A DNA stretch of 9,158 nucleotides from Candidatus Fermentithermobacillaceae bacterium UBA3907 (GTDB lineage Bacteria; Bacillota; Sulfobacillia; Fermentithermobacillales; Fermentithermobacillaceae). Location: contig DGFF01000043.1 of assembly GCA_002391545.1 (NCBI GenBank), positions 1-9,158 on the forward strand, read 5' to 3'. Under the pieces are notes generated by a model that saw only the letters and a program-made list of their open reading frames with translations, was not told the DNA's origin and searched no databases. This document shows positions 1-6,658 of this stretch, in pieces. The translations under genes and the position numbers were made by a program. Position 1 is the stretch's first letter. Every line of letters begins with the position of its first letter.

Positions 1-1370
1 ACGTAGATGAGATAATCATCGCTATGCCCTCAGTATCTCCTTCTGTGATTAGAGAGATTGTGAGCATATGTGAGAATACTGGCGCCAAGATAAAGGTTTT
101 GCCGCGGGTTGTAGACATGGCGGGAAAGCCTTTTGATTTGAGCATGGTGAAAGAGATAGACATAGAGGATCTCTTGGGAAGACCTGAAGTTCAACTAGAT
201 ACAGATAAGATTGAGCGATATCTTAAGGGTAAGAAAGTTCTGGTGACAGGGGCCGGGGGTTCAATTGGATCGGAAATATGTAAGCAGGTGGCGTCCTATT
301 CGCCTGAAATGCTGATCCTTTTGGGCCACGGAGAAAATTCTATATTTGAGGCCAAGATGGCCTTGGATCATGAGTTTCCTCAGACTAGGAAGGAACTGGT
401 TGTAGCAGATGTGAAAGATGCTCTAAGGATGAAACAGGTATTCGATTTCTATAGGCCCGATGTGGTTTTTCATGCGGCGGCACATAAGCATGTTCCTCTA
501 ATGGAAGAAAATATCGAGGAAGCGGTTAAAACCAACATATTTGGCACGTACAATGTTGCAATGGCAGCATCTATTTATAAGACTGAAAAGTTTGTGATGA
601 TATCAACTGACAAAGCGGTTAACCCTACAAGCGTTATGGGCGCAACTAAACGAGTAGCCGAAATGATCGTTCAAGCCATGGATTCCCTGAGTGCCGATAC
701 TCAGTTTGTTTCAGTGAGGTTTGGCAATGTTTTAGGCTCGAGGGGTAGCGTAGTACCTATTTTCCGTAGGCAAATAGCCCAGGGAGGTCCTGTTACCGTT
801 ACTCACCCTGATATGAGAAGATATTTTATGACCATAGGAGAAGCAGTGGAATTAGTGCTTCAGGCGGGGACCATGGGACAAGGGGGCGAGATTTTCATCC
901 TTAATATGGGTGACCCTGTTCGAATTGTAGATATGGCTGAACAGATGATTAGGCTATCAGGGCGTGAACCATATACCGAAATTCCCATAGTGTTTACTGG
1001 ATTGCGGCAAGGCGAGAAACTTTTTGAAGAAATTCTCTCGTACGAAGAGGGACTATCAGCGACCCATCATTCCCAGATATTTGTGGCTAAACAAAACGGG
1101 CTTTGTTTAGAAGCGTTCTTTGCAGATCTTGCAGAACTAGAAAGGCTAACCTTTCCAGATAACGTAGATTTCAGAATACTTGGCAACGGAGTTTTGGCAA
1201 TTCCTGTCGTCGGACATAAGGAGGAACCAACCGCCGATCCTGTTCTGGGCATAAATGTGGACCAGATCCTCGAAGTTCTCAGAAGGTTAGTTCCAGAATT
1301 TAAGAATTCGCGTTTTCTTGATGAGGAGAACGAAATCCACACAATTACAGGTGATGATGGGATAAGTTAA
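1..1370 (+). CDS. Membrane-type nucleotide-sugar 4,6-dehydratase (CapD/WbpM/PglF family), 5'-truncated by window edge
   Basis: This is the C-terminal catalytic part of a polysaccharide-biosynthesis dehydratase that makes a UDP-4-keto-6-deoxy sugar from UDP-GlcNAc for surface polysaccharide or glycan synthesis. The frame is open to the left edge: nt 3-23 read VDEIIIA, running straight into the Met at nt 24. That matches the 'VDEIIIA(I/M)PS' stretch inside this family, so Met24 is internal and the N-terminal membrane helices lie outside the window. Counting from that Met, an NAD-binding Rossmann motif GAGGSIGSE lies at 76-84. The catalytic segment STDKAVNPTSVMGATKR lies at 194-210, with T195, D196, K197, M205 and K209. 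Met in place of the usual Tyr is the altered triad of the large membrane-bound members (WbpM, PglF). GLRQGEKLFEE at 326-336 is also typical. The family is clear; the exact sugar product is not. Confidence 0.93.
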   Translation, partial: VDEIIIAMPSVSPSVIREIVSICENTGAKIKVLPRVVDMAGKPFDLSMVKEIDIEDLLGRPEVQLDTDKIERYLKGKKVLVTGAGGSIGSEICKQVASYSPEMLILLGHGENSIFEAKMALDHEFPQTRKELVVADVKDALRMKQVFDFYRPDVVFHAAAHKHVPLMEENIEEAVKTNIFGTYNVAMAASIYKTEKFVMISTDKAVNPTSVMGATKRVAEMIVQAMDSLSADTQFVSVRFGNVLGSRGSVVPIFRRQIAQGGPVTVTHPDMRRYFMTIGEAVELVLQAGTMGQGGEIFILNMGDPVRIVDMAEQMIRLSGREPYTEIPIVFTGLRQGEKLFEEILSYEEGLSATHHSQIFVAKQNGLCLEAFFADLAELERLTFPDNVDFRILGNGVLAIPVVGHKEEPTADPVLGINVDQILEVLRRLVPEFKNSRFLDEENEIHTITGDDGIS

Positions 1371-1405
1371 GGAGACGCTCTATAGGAGTATGCTGGTGGT
1401 CAGTA

Positions 1406-2698
1406 ATGGGTAAGCAGTCTATGTTGAAAGCAGTAGGGTCGAGCGAAACGGGCACTTTCGGGGGGTCTTTGATGAAAGCGCTTCTCATCGTTTGCTTCGC
1501 TATGGCAATTGGCTGGATTATAAGCTCATTTCTGCCCAGGCCAATTCCTGAGAACGTACATGTATATTTCCACCAGTCTTATCTTGACCGCGCTTTTCAG
1601 AGAGCAGACCGTTCGTACTTAGCTACTGGGATCGAAGGAATTGTAACTTTTCTTACTTTATACTTATTCGTGACCTGGAAGTCTAAAGGCGCAGTTACGC
1701 CAAACATGTCTGCTGTAGGGCCTATATCCTCTCGTAGCGCTCTTCTCCTAGGCGCCAATTTGGCTTTACAGTGTTGTCTTTTACTCGTAGTTGTGGGGCT
1801 TCCATTTGCATGGTACAAGGGGTACTATCTTGAGAAGACCTTTGGACTTTCCCGGTTAACGCTGGGCGGATGGTTCTTGGAGTTTATTAAGGGAACGTTT
1901 CTCCAATTGATAGTTTATGCGGTCATAGGGGGAGTAGCTGCTTTTGTGATCGTGCGGTTTCCTACAAAGTGGTCCTACATTTTAACAATTCTATTTTTCT
2001 TGGGTAGCATCTTAGTAGCATATATATATCCTATTGTTATTGCGCCTCTGTTTAACAAGTTTGTCCCCTTGGAAGACGAAACTCTTTTGTCCGAAGTAAA
2101 AGGTCTATTTGCCCAGGCGGATATCAAAGTCGATAAAGTTCTAGTCATGGAGGCGTCTAGGAAAACTGCGAGAAGCAATGCGTATTTTTCAGGTGTTGGT
2201 AACACAAAGCAGGTAGTTCTTTATGACAATTTAATACAAAACCAGCCTATTGAGGAAATAAAACTTGTGTTGTCCCATGAGCTTGGGCATTGGAAACTAG
2301 GACACATACTCAAAGGGGTGCTACTTACGACAGTTGGGACATTTGTTATCCTTACAGCGTTTTCCTTAGCCTTTGGGTCTTCTGGGGCAACTCTTTCGAC
2401 TGCTGACTTTCAGCGCTTATTCTTATACCTGGTTTTATTTTGCATGCTCGCGTCGTATGCACTGACACCTGTAAGTTCCTATGTGTCGAGAAAACATGAA
2501 ATTGAAGCCGATCTGTTTTCTCTAGAACTCACGAAAGATCCTGATGTTTTTATTGCTGCGATGGTAAGTTTGGCTAGGGCAAACCTTAGTGATGTATCCC
2601 CGCCACCTTATATAAGGTGGTTTGCATGGACTCACCCTACCACTTTGGAAAGGATTGCCCTAGCTGAAGAATTTAGATCTTCTTTAGAAGCTTTTTAG
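1406..2698 (+). CDS. M48 family membrane zinc metallopeptidase, Ste24/CAAX-protease-like
   Basis: An integral-membrane zinc endopeptidase of the Ste24/HtpX clan. Eukaryotic Ste24 trims prenylated CAAX proteins; bacterial relatives lack that substrate and their targets are mostly unknown, with membrane-protein quality control likely. Hydrophobic stretches lie near 24-43, 75-91, 112-132, 163-183, 189-213, 303-323 and 338-358. The zinc site HELGH is at 291-295 and the third ligand is probably E365 in HEIEAD. The substrate-groove motif SNAYFSG is at 257-263 and the conserved THP at 409-411. The 430-residue length fits the bacterial Ste24 group. The start is uncertain: ATG1406 has only a weak GGTGGT upstream. 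ATG1472 (residue 23) sits behind a run of six G and begins directly with the first hydrophobic helix, so it is a serious alternative. The gene follows the dehydratase by 35 nt and is probably co-transcribed with it. Confidence 0.9.
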   Translation: MGKQSMLKAVGSSETGTFGGSLMKALLIVCFAMAIGWIISSFLPRPIPENVHVYFHQSYLDRAFQRADRSYLATGIEGIVTFLTLYLFVTWKSKGAVTPNMSAVGPISSRSALLLGANLALQCCLLLVVVGLPFAWYKGYYLEKTFGLSRLTLGGWFLEFIKGTFLQLIVYAVIGGVAAFVIVRFPTKWSYILTILFFLGSILVAYIYPIVIAPLFNKFVPLEDETLLSEVKGLFAQADIKVDKVLVMEASRKTARSNAYFSGVGNTKQVVLYDNLIQNQPIEEIKLVLSHELGHWKLGHILKGVLLTTVGTFVILTAFSLAFGSSGATLSTADFQRLFLYLVLFCMLASYALTPVSSYVSRKHEIEADLFSLELTKDPDVFIAAMVSLARANLSDVSPPPYIRWFAWTHPTTLERIALAEEFRSSLEAF

Positions 2699-2702
2699 AC
2701 CG

Positions 2703-4142
2703 CTACTGAGCCAAGGCTAACATTGCCCTAGCATATATCTTCACTAGAAGCAGCAAGTCCTCAATAGATATGAACTCGTCAGCCTGATGAGCAGTTTCTG
2801 GAGTACCAGGCCTTACAGGGCCATATGCAACTCCTCCAGGTATCACTTTGGCGTAGGTACCCCCGCCTATAGCTATTGGAGGTGAGTAATCTCCCGTTTC
2901 TTCGCGGTAGATTTGCAGCAAGGTTTTTACCAGAAAAGAGTCTGGATCAGTATAGTGCGAATTGCTTAGACTGATTACTTCCACAGTTAGGCTAGGGGTT
3001 TCCGGTCTTTCGCAGGTCAATGCACGCTGTTTTAGCTCCTGGCCGGAGGCTTTTACAGGGTACCGAATATTGTAGATTCCGGTTACAACGGTATTTCCGT
3101 TTTTGTGAGATGATTCGCACACCCCCAGATTGCAGGATAGTTTTCCCGAAATATCATCTTCACATTCTATGTTGAGCCCCTTGCCGTATATATCTGCCGC
3201 GTGAGCCAAAAATTTGATCAGGTCGCGGGAACCTAGTTGGTCACCCAGGCAGGCGATTAGATGTAGCAGCCCGGCAACGGCGTTGGTCCCTTCCCATGGA
3301 ACTGAAGCGTGGCACGCTTTTCCAGTACAATTTATGGTTAAGGCTCCGGGTTCAATAATGAATTCAAAAGATAATGGACCAGGCCCTCCCACTATATCTT
3401 CTACATGGGGTATGAATGTTTGAAGCGCGTTTACTACGTGTTGTTCTTCTCCTTCAGGCACTTTAAGAAGGGCATTAGCTTCCTCAGGTACAATATTGGG
3501 CCTTTCGCCTCCTGAAATCTGGATGAGGGAATACTTGCCTGCTTCTAAAGTCGCAGTCACTCTTACGTTCATGCTTCCTTTTTCGGCGTACACTAGGGGG
3601 AACATTGCGTCAGGCGAAAATCCATACGTTGGTTTTTCTTCGACTTCAAAGTAGTGTCTGACGCAGCGAAAACCCGATTCCTCGTTGCCTCCTACTACGT
3701 GGCGAATACGTCGATTAAGGGATGCTCCGCTTTCTTTTATAGCTTTTAGGGCGTACAGGCACGCAATAGTAGGTCCTTTGTTGTCCTGGGCTCCCCTGCC
3801 ATATATTTTCCCGTTATGCACTTCTCCTAGAGGGTTTCGGGTCCATCCGGTTCCAATAGGAACTACATCTGCGTGCGTAAGGGCCATTACGATTTCGTCA
3901 CCTGAGCCGATTTCTGCATGAATTGCATATCCGTCAACGTTTTTGGATGAGATGCCGAACTCGCTGGCTTTTTGAATGTAATAATCGAAGGCCCTAGCTA
4001 CTTCAGGTCCGAAAGGTTGGCCTTCGGCAGGGGCCTGGTCTGTACTGAGAATGGATATGAGTTCGAGCAGTGACGAAATCATATCATCAGTGTGTTTTGG
4101 AATCCATTCATCTAAATAAGAGATAAAACTTTGTTGATCCAT
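2703..4142 (-). CDS. pepV: M20 family dinuclear-metal dipeptidase, PepV-like
   Basis: A cytoplasmic dipeptidase (PepV/Sapep type) that removes N-terminal residues from dipeptides, including unusual ones such as beta-alanyl dipeptides in characterised members. At 479 residues the length is normal. By comparison with PepV, the active-site residues are H90 and D92 (THADVVP), bridging D120 (GRGAQDNKGP), catalytic E154 and metal ligand E155 (GNEESG), D178 (SPDAM) and H452 (PETAHQADE). H278 in GKACHASVPWEG, in the lid domain, matches the substrate-orienting His. All are present, so the enzyme should be active. ATG4142 follows a strong AAAGGAGG with an 8-nt spacer. The gene lies 15 nt downstream of the decarboxylase and is almost certainly in its operon. 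Its 3' end converges on the Ste24-like gene with only 4 nt between stop codons. Confidence 0.93.
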   Translation of the reverse strand: MDQQSFISYLDEWIPKHTDDMISSLLELISILSTDQAPAEGQPFGPEVARAFDYYIQKASEFGISSKNVDGYAIHAEIGSGDEIVMALTHADVVPIGTGWTRNPLGEVHNGKIYGRGAQDNKGPTIACLYALKAIKESGASLNRRIRHVVGGNEESGFRCVRHYFEVEEKPTYGFSPDAMFPLVYAEKGSMNVRVTATLEAGKYSLIQISGGERPNIVPEEANALLKVPEGEEQHVVNALQTFIPHVEDIVGGPGPLSFEFIIEPGALTINCTGKACHASVPWEGTNAVAGLLHLIACLGDQLGSRDLIKFLAHAADIYGKGLNIECEDDISGKLSCNLGVCESSHKNGNTVVTGIYNIRYPVKASGQELKQRALTCERPETPSLTVEVISLSNSHYTDPDSFLVKTLLQIYREETGDYSPPIAIGGGTYAKVIPGGVAYGPVRPGTPETAHQADEFISIEDLLLLVKIYARAMLALAQ

Positions 4143-4150
4143 TGTTGGTT

Positions 4151-4160
4151 CCTCCTTTTA
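4151..4160 (-). promoter_or_regulatory. Ribosome binding site of the PepV-like gene overlapping the decarboxylase stop codon
   Basis: On the minus strand the decarboxylase stop codon TAA (4160-4158) shares its last A with AAAGGAGG (4158-4151). An 8-nt spacer then leads to the dipeptidase ATG at 4142. The near-perfect anti-SD match fixes the dipeptidase start. Ribosomes terminating on the decarboxylase reach the site directly, so translational coupling is likely. Confidence 0.8.
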
Positions 4161-5642
4161 TGTTTTTTTTACAACTCGCAAGGCCGTTAAAGTCCTGTCT
4201 TCAGGTCCTGATATTCCAAAGGCAAGGTGTTTTACCCCCTCCAAGTAATCAAGGGTTTCCTGGGAAATCACTTCCCCAGGGTATAAAATTGGTATTCCAG
4301 GAGGGTAACAAGTGACAACTTCTGCGCTAATCCTGTTTACGCTATCTTCGATGCGCACTCGTTCCCAAGGGCTTTGTACGGCTTCTCTTGGAATTAGGGC
4401 CATTTCGGGTAAATAGGGTACTTGGTGAATGGATTCATGACATTTGAGAAGTTTTTTTGGAACTCTTCCTTCAGCTACTGCGTTTACGAGATCCCGCAAT
4501 GCGTCTACCAGAAGGTTCACGTCTTCAGGAGTATTCCCATAACTCACTATAACCAGGACGTTATAAAAATCGGACATTTCTACTTGGATGCCGTGTTCTT
4601 TACGAAGATATTCTTCTGCCTGATATCCTGTAATGCCTAACTCCCTTACAGTTATTGTCACTTTAGTGGGATCGAAAGCATCTACACCTGGGTGGTCAGT
4701 GATTTCTTCACCGAAGCAGTAGAGACCTGGAATATTGTTGACTTCTTTTCTCAGGTCCTCTGCAAGTCCTATGGCAAAGTCTAGGAGTTCTCTTCCTTCT
4801 ACAGCCATCTGCTTCCGTGCAGCATCTAAAGATGCTAGAAGCAAGTACGATGGGCTTGTGGAAGCTAAGTACTGAAATGAAGCTTTGATACGAGCACCAT
4901 CGATTTTCTGGCCCTTAACATGGAGTAGGGAGGCTTGAGTTAATGCTCCCAGCATTTTGTGGGCTCCTTGGGCTACAGCATCAGCACCGCACTGAAGCGC
5001 CGGTTTTGGAAGAACCGGATGAAAGTGAAAGTGGGGACCGTGAGCCTCGTCCACCAACATTAGTTTGTCGTGCAGATGAACCAGTTCAGAAAGGTCGGTC
5101 AAGTCTTGAGCCGTTCCATAGTAAGTAGGAGTGACTAAGAGAATCGCTTTTGATCTGAGCCCATCGGAGTTTTGGGTTAAACATTCCTCTAATGCCCCTT
5201 TTTCAACTCCGAGCGAAAATCCTAGATACGGGTGATACGTTGTGGGAAGGAATACCGGTTTAGCTCCAGCTAGGATAATGGCCGACAGTATAGATTTATG
5301 GATATTTCTAGGTATGATGATGGAATCTCCAATATCCACTGTAGCCAGTACCATGGTCTGAATAGCTCCTGAAGTACCGTTGACCACGAAATAAGATTGG
5401 TCGGCACCGAAAAGAGATGCTGCCAAGGCCTGGGCCTCTTTAATGCAACTTGTAGGCTCTTGCAGATCATCCATGCCGGGAACGCCAGTTACGTCGTAGG
5501 CAAGGGCCCGCTCACCTAAGACAGATAGCAATACAGGGTCAGCGCCCTTACCGCCCCTATGGCCAGGCATGTGAAAACGGACTATGCCCAAATATGCGTT
5601 GAGAGCGTCTACGATTGGGGTCCTAGTTTGATCTGGGTTCAT
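4158..5642 (-). CDS. Orn/Lys/Arg decarboxylase, PLP-dependent, short Gram-positive form
   Basis: A fold-type-I PLP enzyme that decarboxylates a basic amino acid (arginine, lysine or ornithine) to a polyamine or precursor. The 494-residue length matches the Bacillus SpeA/YaaO-type branch, which lacks the N-terminal wing domain of the enterobacterial inducible enzymes. Visible landmarks are FHMPGHRGGKG (23-33), NGTSGAIQ (88-95), H115 in the cofactor-stacking region, the PLP-nitrogen Asp in VDEAHG (D198), the Schiff-base lysine K229 in AQGAHKML, and a C-terminal domain ending in YPPGIPILYPGE (446-457). The family signature normally has Ser three residues before the lysine (S-x-H-K); here it is Gly226. 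ATG5642 is preceded by AAGGGGGG at a 6-nt spacing. Substrate specificity cannot be read from the sequence. It is the first gene of a two-gene unit with the dipeptidase and has a structured leader upstream. Confidence 0.92.
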   Translation of the reverse strand: MNPDQTRTPIVDALNAYLGIVRFHMPGHRGGKGADPVLLSVLGERALAYDVTGVPGMDDLQEPTSCIKEAQALAASLFGADQSYFVVNGTSGAIQTMVLATVDIGDSIIIPRNIHKSILSAIILAGAKPVFLPTTYHPYLGFSLGVEKGALEECLTQNSDGLRSKAILLVTPTYYGTAQDLTDLSELVHLHDKLMLVDEAHGPHFHFHPVLPKPALQCGADAVAQGAHKMLGALTQASLLHVKGQKIDGARIKASFQYLASTSPSYLLLASLDAARKQMAVEGRELLDFAIGLAEDLRKEVNNIPGLYCFGEEITDHPGVDAFDPTKVTITVRELGITGYQAEEYLRKEHGIQVEMSDFYNVLVIVSYGNTPEDVNLLVDALRDLVNAVAEGRVPKKLLKCHESIHQVPYLPEMALIPREAVQSPWERVRIEDSVNRISAEVVTCYPPGIPILYPGEVISQETLDYLEGVKHLAFGISGPEDRTLTALRVVKKT

Positions 5643-5661
5643 GGATTTCCCCCCTTGATCC

Positions 5662-5725
5662 TTGCCCGTTATGCTTGCCTAATCTGTTGTAACGAGCAAC
5701 TGCTACGCCCTTGGCAAACAGGCAA
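5662..5725 (-). promoter_or_regulatory. Possible structured 5' leader of the decarboxylase mRNA
   Basis: On the minus strand TTGCCTGTT (5725-5717) can pair with AACGGGCAA (5670-5662), giving nine pairs including one G-U. Beyond a 5-nt bulge on the 3' side, TGCC (5716-5713) pairs with GGCA (5679-5676). Within the loop, GTAGC can pair with GTTAC to make a small inner hairpin. The element ends 19 nt before the start codon and just upstream of the GGGGGG ribosome binding site. It matches no riboswitch class I recognise. There is no U-run directly after it, so translational control or mRNA stability is likelier than termination. Function is inference; only the complementarity is seen. Confidence 0.4.
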
Positions 5726-5789
5726 CTTAGTATCTATGTTAATACTACACTGTTTTGAGGAAAACGGGGAAACAGCTAACCCTTAACGG

Positions 5790-5834
5790 AAAAAGCAAAA
5801 TCCTCCTGCAGCATGTTTTTTGTTCCACAGGAGG
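5790..5834 (-). terminator. Intrinsic terminator candidate after the zinc-ribbon gene
   Basis: On the minus strand CCTCCTGTGG (5834-5825) pairs with CTGCAGGAGG (5811-5802), making ten pairs with two G-U wobbles. The 13-nt loop is A-rich. The 3' arm is followed by ATTTTGCTTTTT, an interrupted U-tract. It begins 75 nt after the zinc-ribbon gene stop and about 150 nt before the decarboxylase start, so it should separate the two minus-strand units. The loop is larger than ideal and the U-tract is broken by GC, so read-through is possible. The rest of the 267-nt intergenic stretch (5643-5909) holds the decarboxylase leader; I found no convincing promoter in it. Confidence 0.55.
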
Positions 5835-5909
5835 TAAGTGGCGATGTCCCAGCAAAATCGTACTGAGAGTCTGTAACCTTATACATGCTATATTGCTATT
5901 ACACCTTCG

Positions 5910-6599
5910 CTAACCCCTGATGTAGCTCTTTAGTTTGGGCAAAGCGCTATCAAAAGGTTGTCTTTTGTTGGCAAGGAACGTGACTGCATTCTCAGACTGT
6001 TTTGCCTTATTTATGTCGCGGGCATCGTACGAGGGAAGTCCACTTCCTTGTAGTTCTATTAAGCCATACAGCGCTCCTTCTTTGATCTCTATTCCAGATA
6101 TGGCGCTCCAGGGATACTTGATGCATTTTTTGGCTGTTATTGAACCTGCAGCCATTCCTGATTTTAGAACGAAAACATGCTTGGATGAACAGGCGAGACC
6201 TTCTCCAGTGTTACCCGCTAATGCCACTTCGATCTTTTCCCCTGGCTCCAGATTTTCTTCGAGTAAGTTTCTTAAGGGTCCCAAATCATCCAAGGATACT
6301 TTTCCGTCGCCGCCAGCGGCAGCTGTTCTTGGCGCAGGTCGTCCTGACGTTACAACCGACATTATGTAGTCGTATTTCTTCATAATGCCCTGTTTCTCCA
6401 TGCAATTGGTGCAAACGTAATTTCCGTCGATTGTCTTGAAATGCTCGTCCGATGAAAACGGTTCCTTACCACATAGATGACACTTTACCTTACCCTTCTG
6501 CGAAATGCACTTCTTGCAATACCAGGCGCCATCTACAAGGACAAGATCAACCCGTCCTAATCCTAGATTTGATGCACCACAGGATGTACAATTTGCCAA
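5910..6599 (-). CDS. Double zinc-ribbon (LIM-like) protein with possible PH-like C-terminal domain, function unknown
   Basis: A cytoplasmic protein of about 229 residues with no known function. The N-terminal third has two four-cysteine zinc knots: C4-x2-C7 with C28-x2-C31, then C40-x2-C43 with C63-x2-C66. This spacing resembles treble-clef or LIM-type ribbons. An Ala/Gly/Pro-rich linker (about 84-100) leads to a C-terminal region (about 105-229) beginning LRNLLEENLEPGEKIEV. It has alternating beta strands and a final helix, resembling bacterial PH-like domains by eye only. The chosen start is TTG6599, directly before the first zinc knot, with GGGAGGGAG five nt upstream. Alternatives are TTG6662, overlapping the previous stop codon, and ATG6653; these add 21 or 18 poorly conserved-looking residues and have badly spaced ribosome binding sites. 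It is last in the operon with the M20D and DUF1614 genes. Two zinc knots suggest RNA, protein or DNA binding. Confidence 0.75.
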   Translation of the reverse strand: MANCTSCGASNLGLGRVDLVLVDGAWYCKKCISQKGKVKCHLCGKEPFSSDEHFKTIDGNYVCTNCMEKQGIMKKYDYIMSVVTSGRPAPRTAAAGGDGKVSLDDLGPLRNLLEENLEPGEKIEVALAGNTGEGLACSSKHVFVLKSGMAAGSITAKKCIKYPWSAISGIEIKEGALYGLIELQGSGLPSYDARDINKAKQSENAVTFLANKRQPFDSALPKLKSYIRG

Positions 6600-6604
6600 T
6601 CTAA

Positions 6605-6613
6605 CTCCCTCCC
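6605..6613 (-). promoter_or_regulatory. Ribosome binding site that fixes the TTG start of the zinc-ribbon gene
   Basis: The minus strand carries GGGAGGGAG, then the five nt TTAGA, then TTG at 6599. This is the best Shine-Dalgarno match near any candidate start of the zinc-ribbon gene, and it sits at a proper distance from a codon lying just before the first CxxC. It supports a TTG start over the two longer options. Confidence 0.65.
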
Positions 6614-6658
6614 TAGATGATATATCGCAAATAGAGGGTAATAGATTTAGCATGCTCC

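Noticed and set aside
2665..2697. Hairpin CTTC-TTTA-GAAG followed by TTTTT at the 3' end of the Ste24-like gene
   Set aside because: The stem is only four base pairs and lies within coding sequence, too weak to call a terminator.
2654..2732. Eleven-nt direct repeat ATTGCCCTAGC at 2654-2664 and 2722-2732 flanking the convergent stop codons
   Set aside because: Each copy lies in coding sequence for Ala/Leu-rich C-termini on opposite strands; no target duplication or mobile element lies between them, so coincidence is likelier.
5665..5725. An 18-codon TTG-initiated leader peptide within the decarboxylase leader on the minus strand
   Set aside because: No Shine-Dalgarno sequence precedes it and its codons show no run of Arg, Lys or Orn-related residues that would suggest attenuation.
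5559..5786. Plus-strand open frame covering the decarboxylase leader
   Set aside because: It overlaps the decarboxylase start, shows no family resemblance and has no ribosome binding site; the region is better explained as a leader on the other strand.
5935..6369. Plus-strand open frame of 144 codons
   Set aside because: It lies entirely antisense to the zinc-ribbon gene, has no recognisable domain and no good ribosome binding site; the minus-strand frame carries the cysteine motifs.
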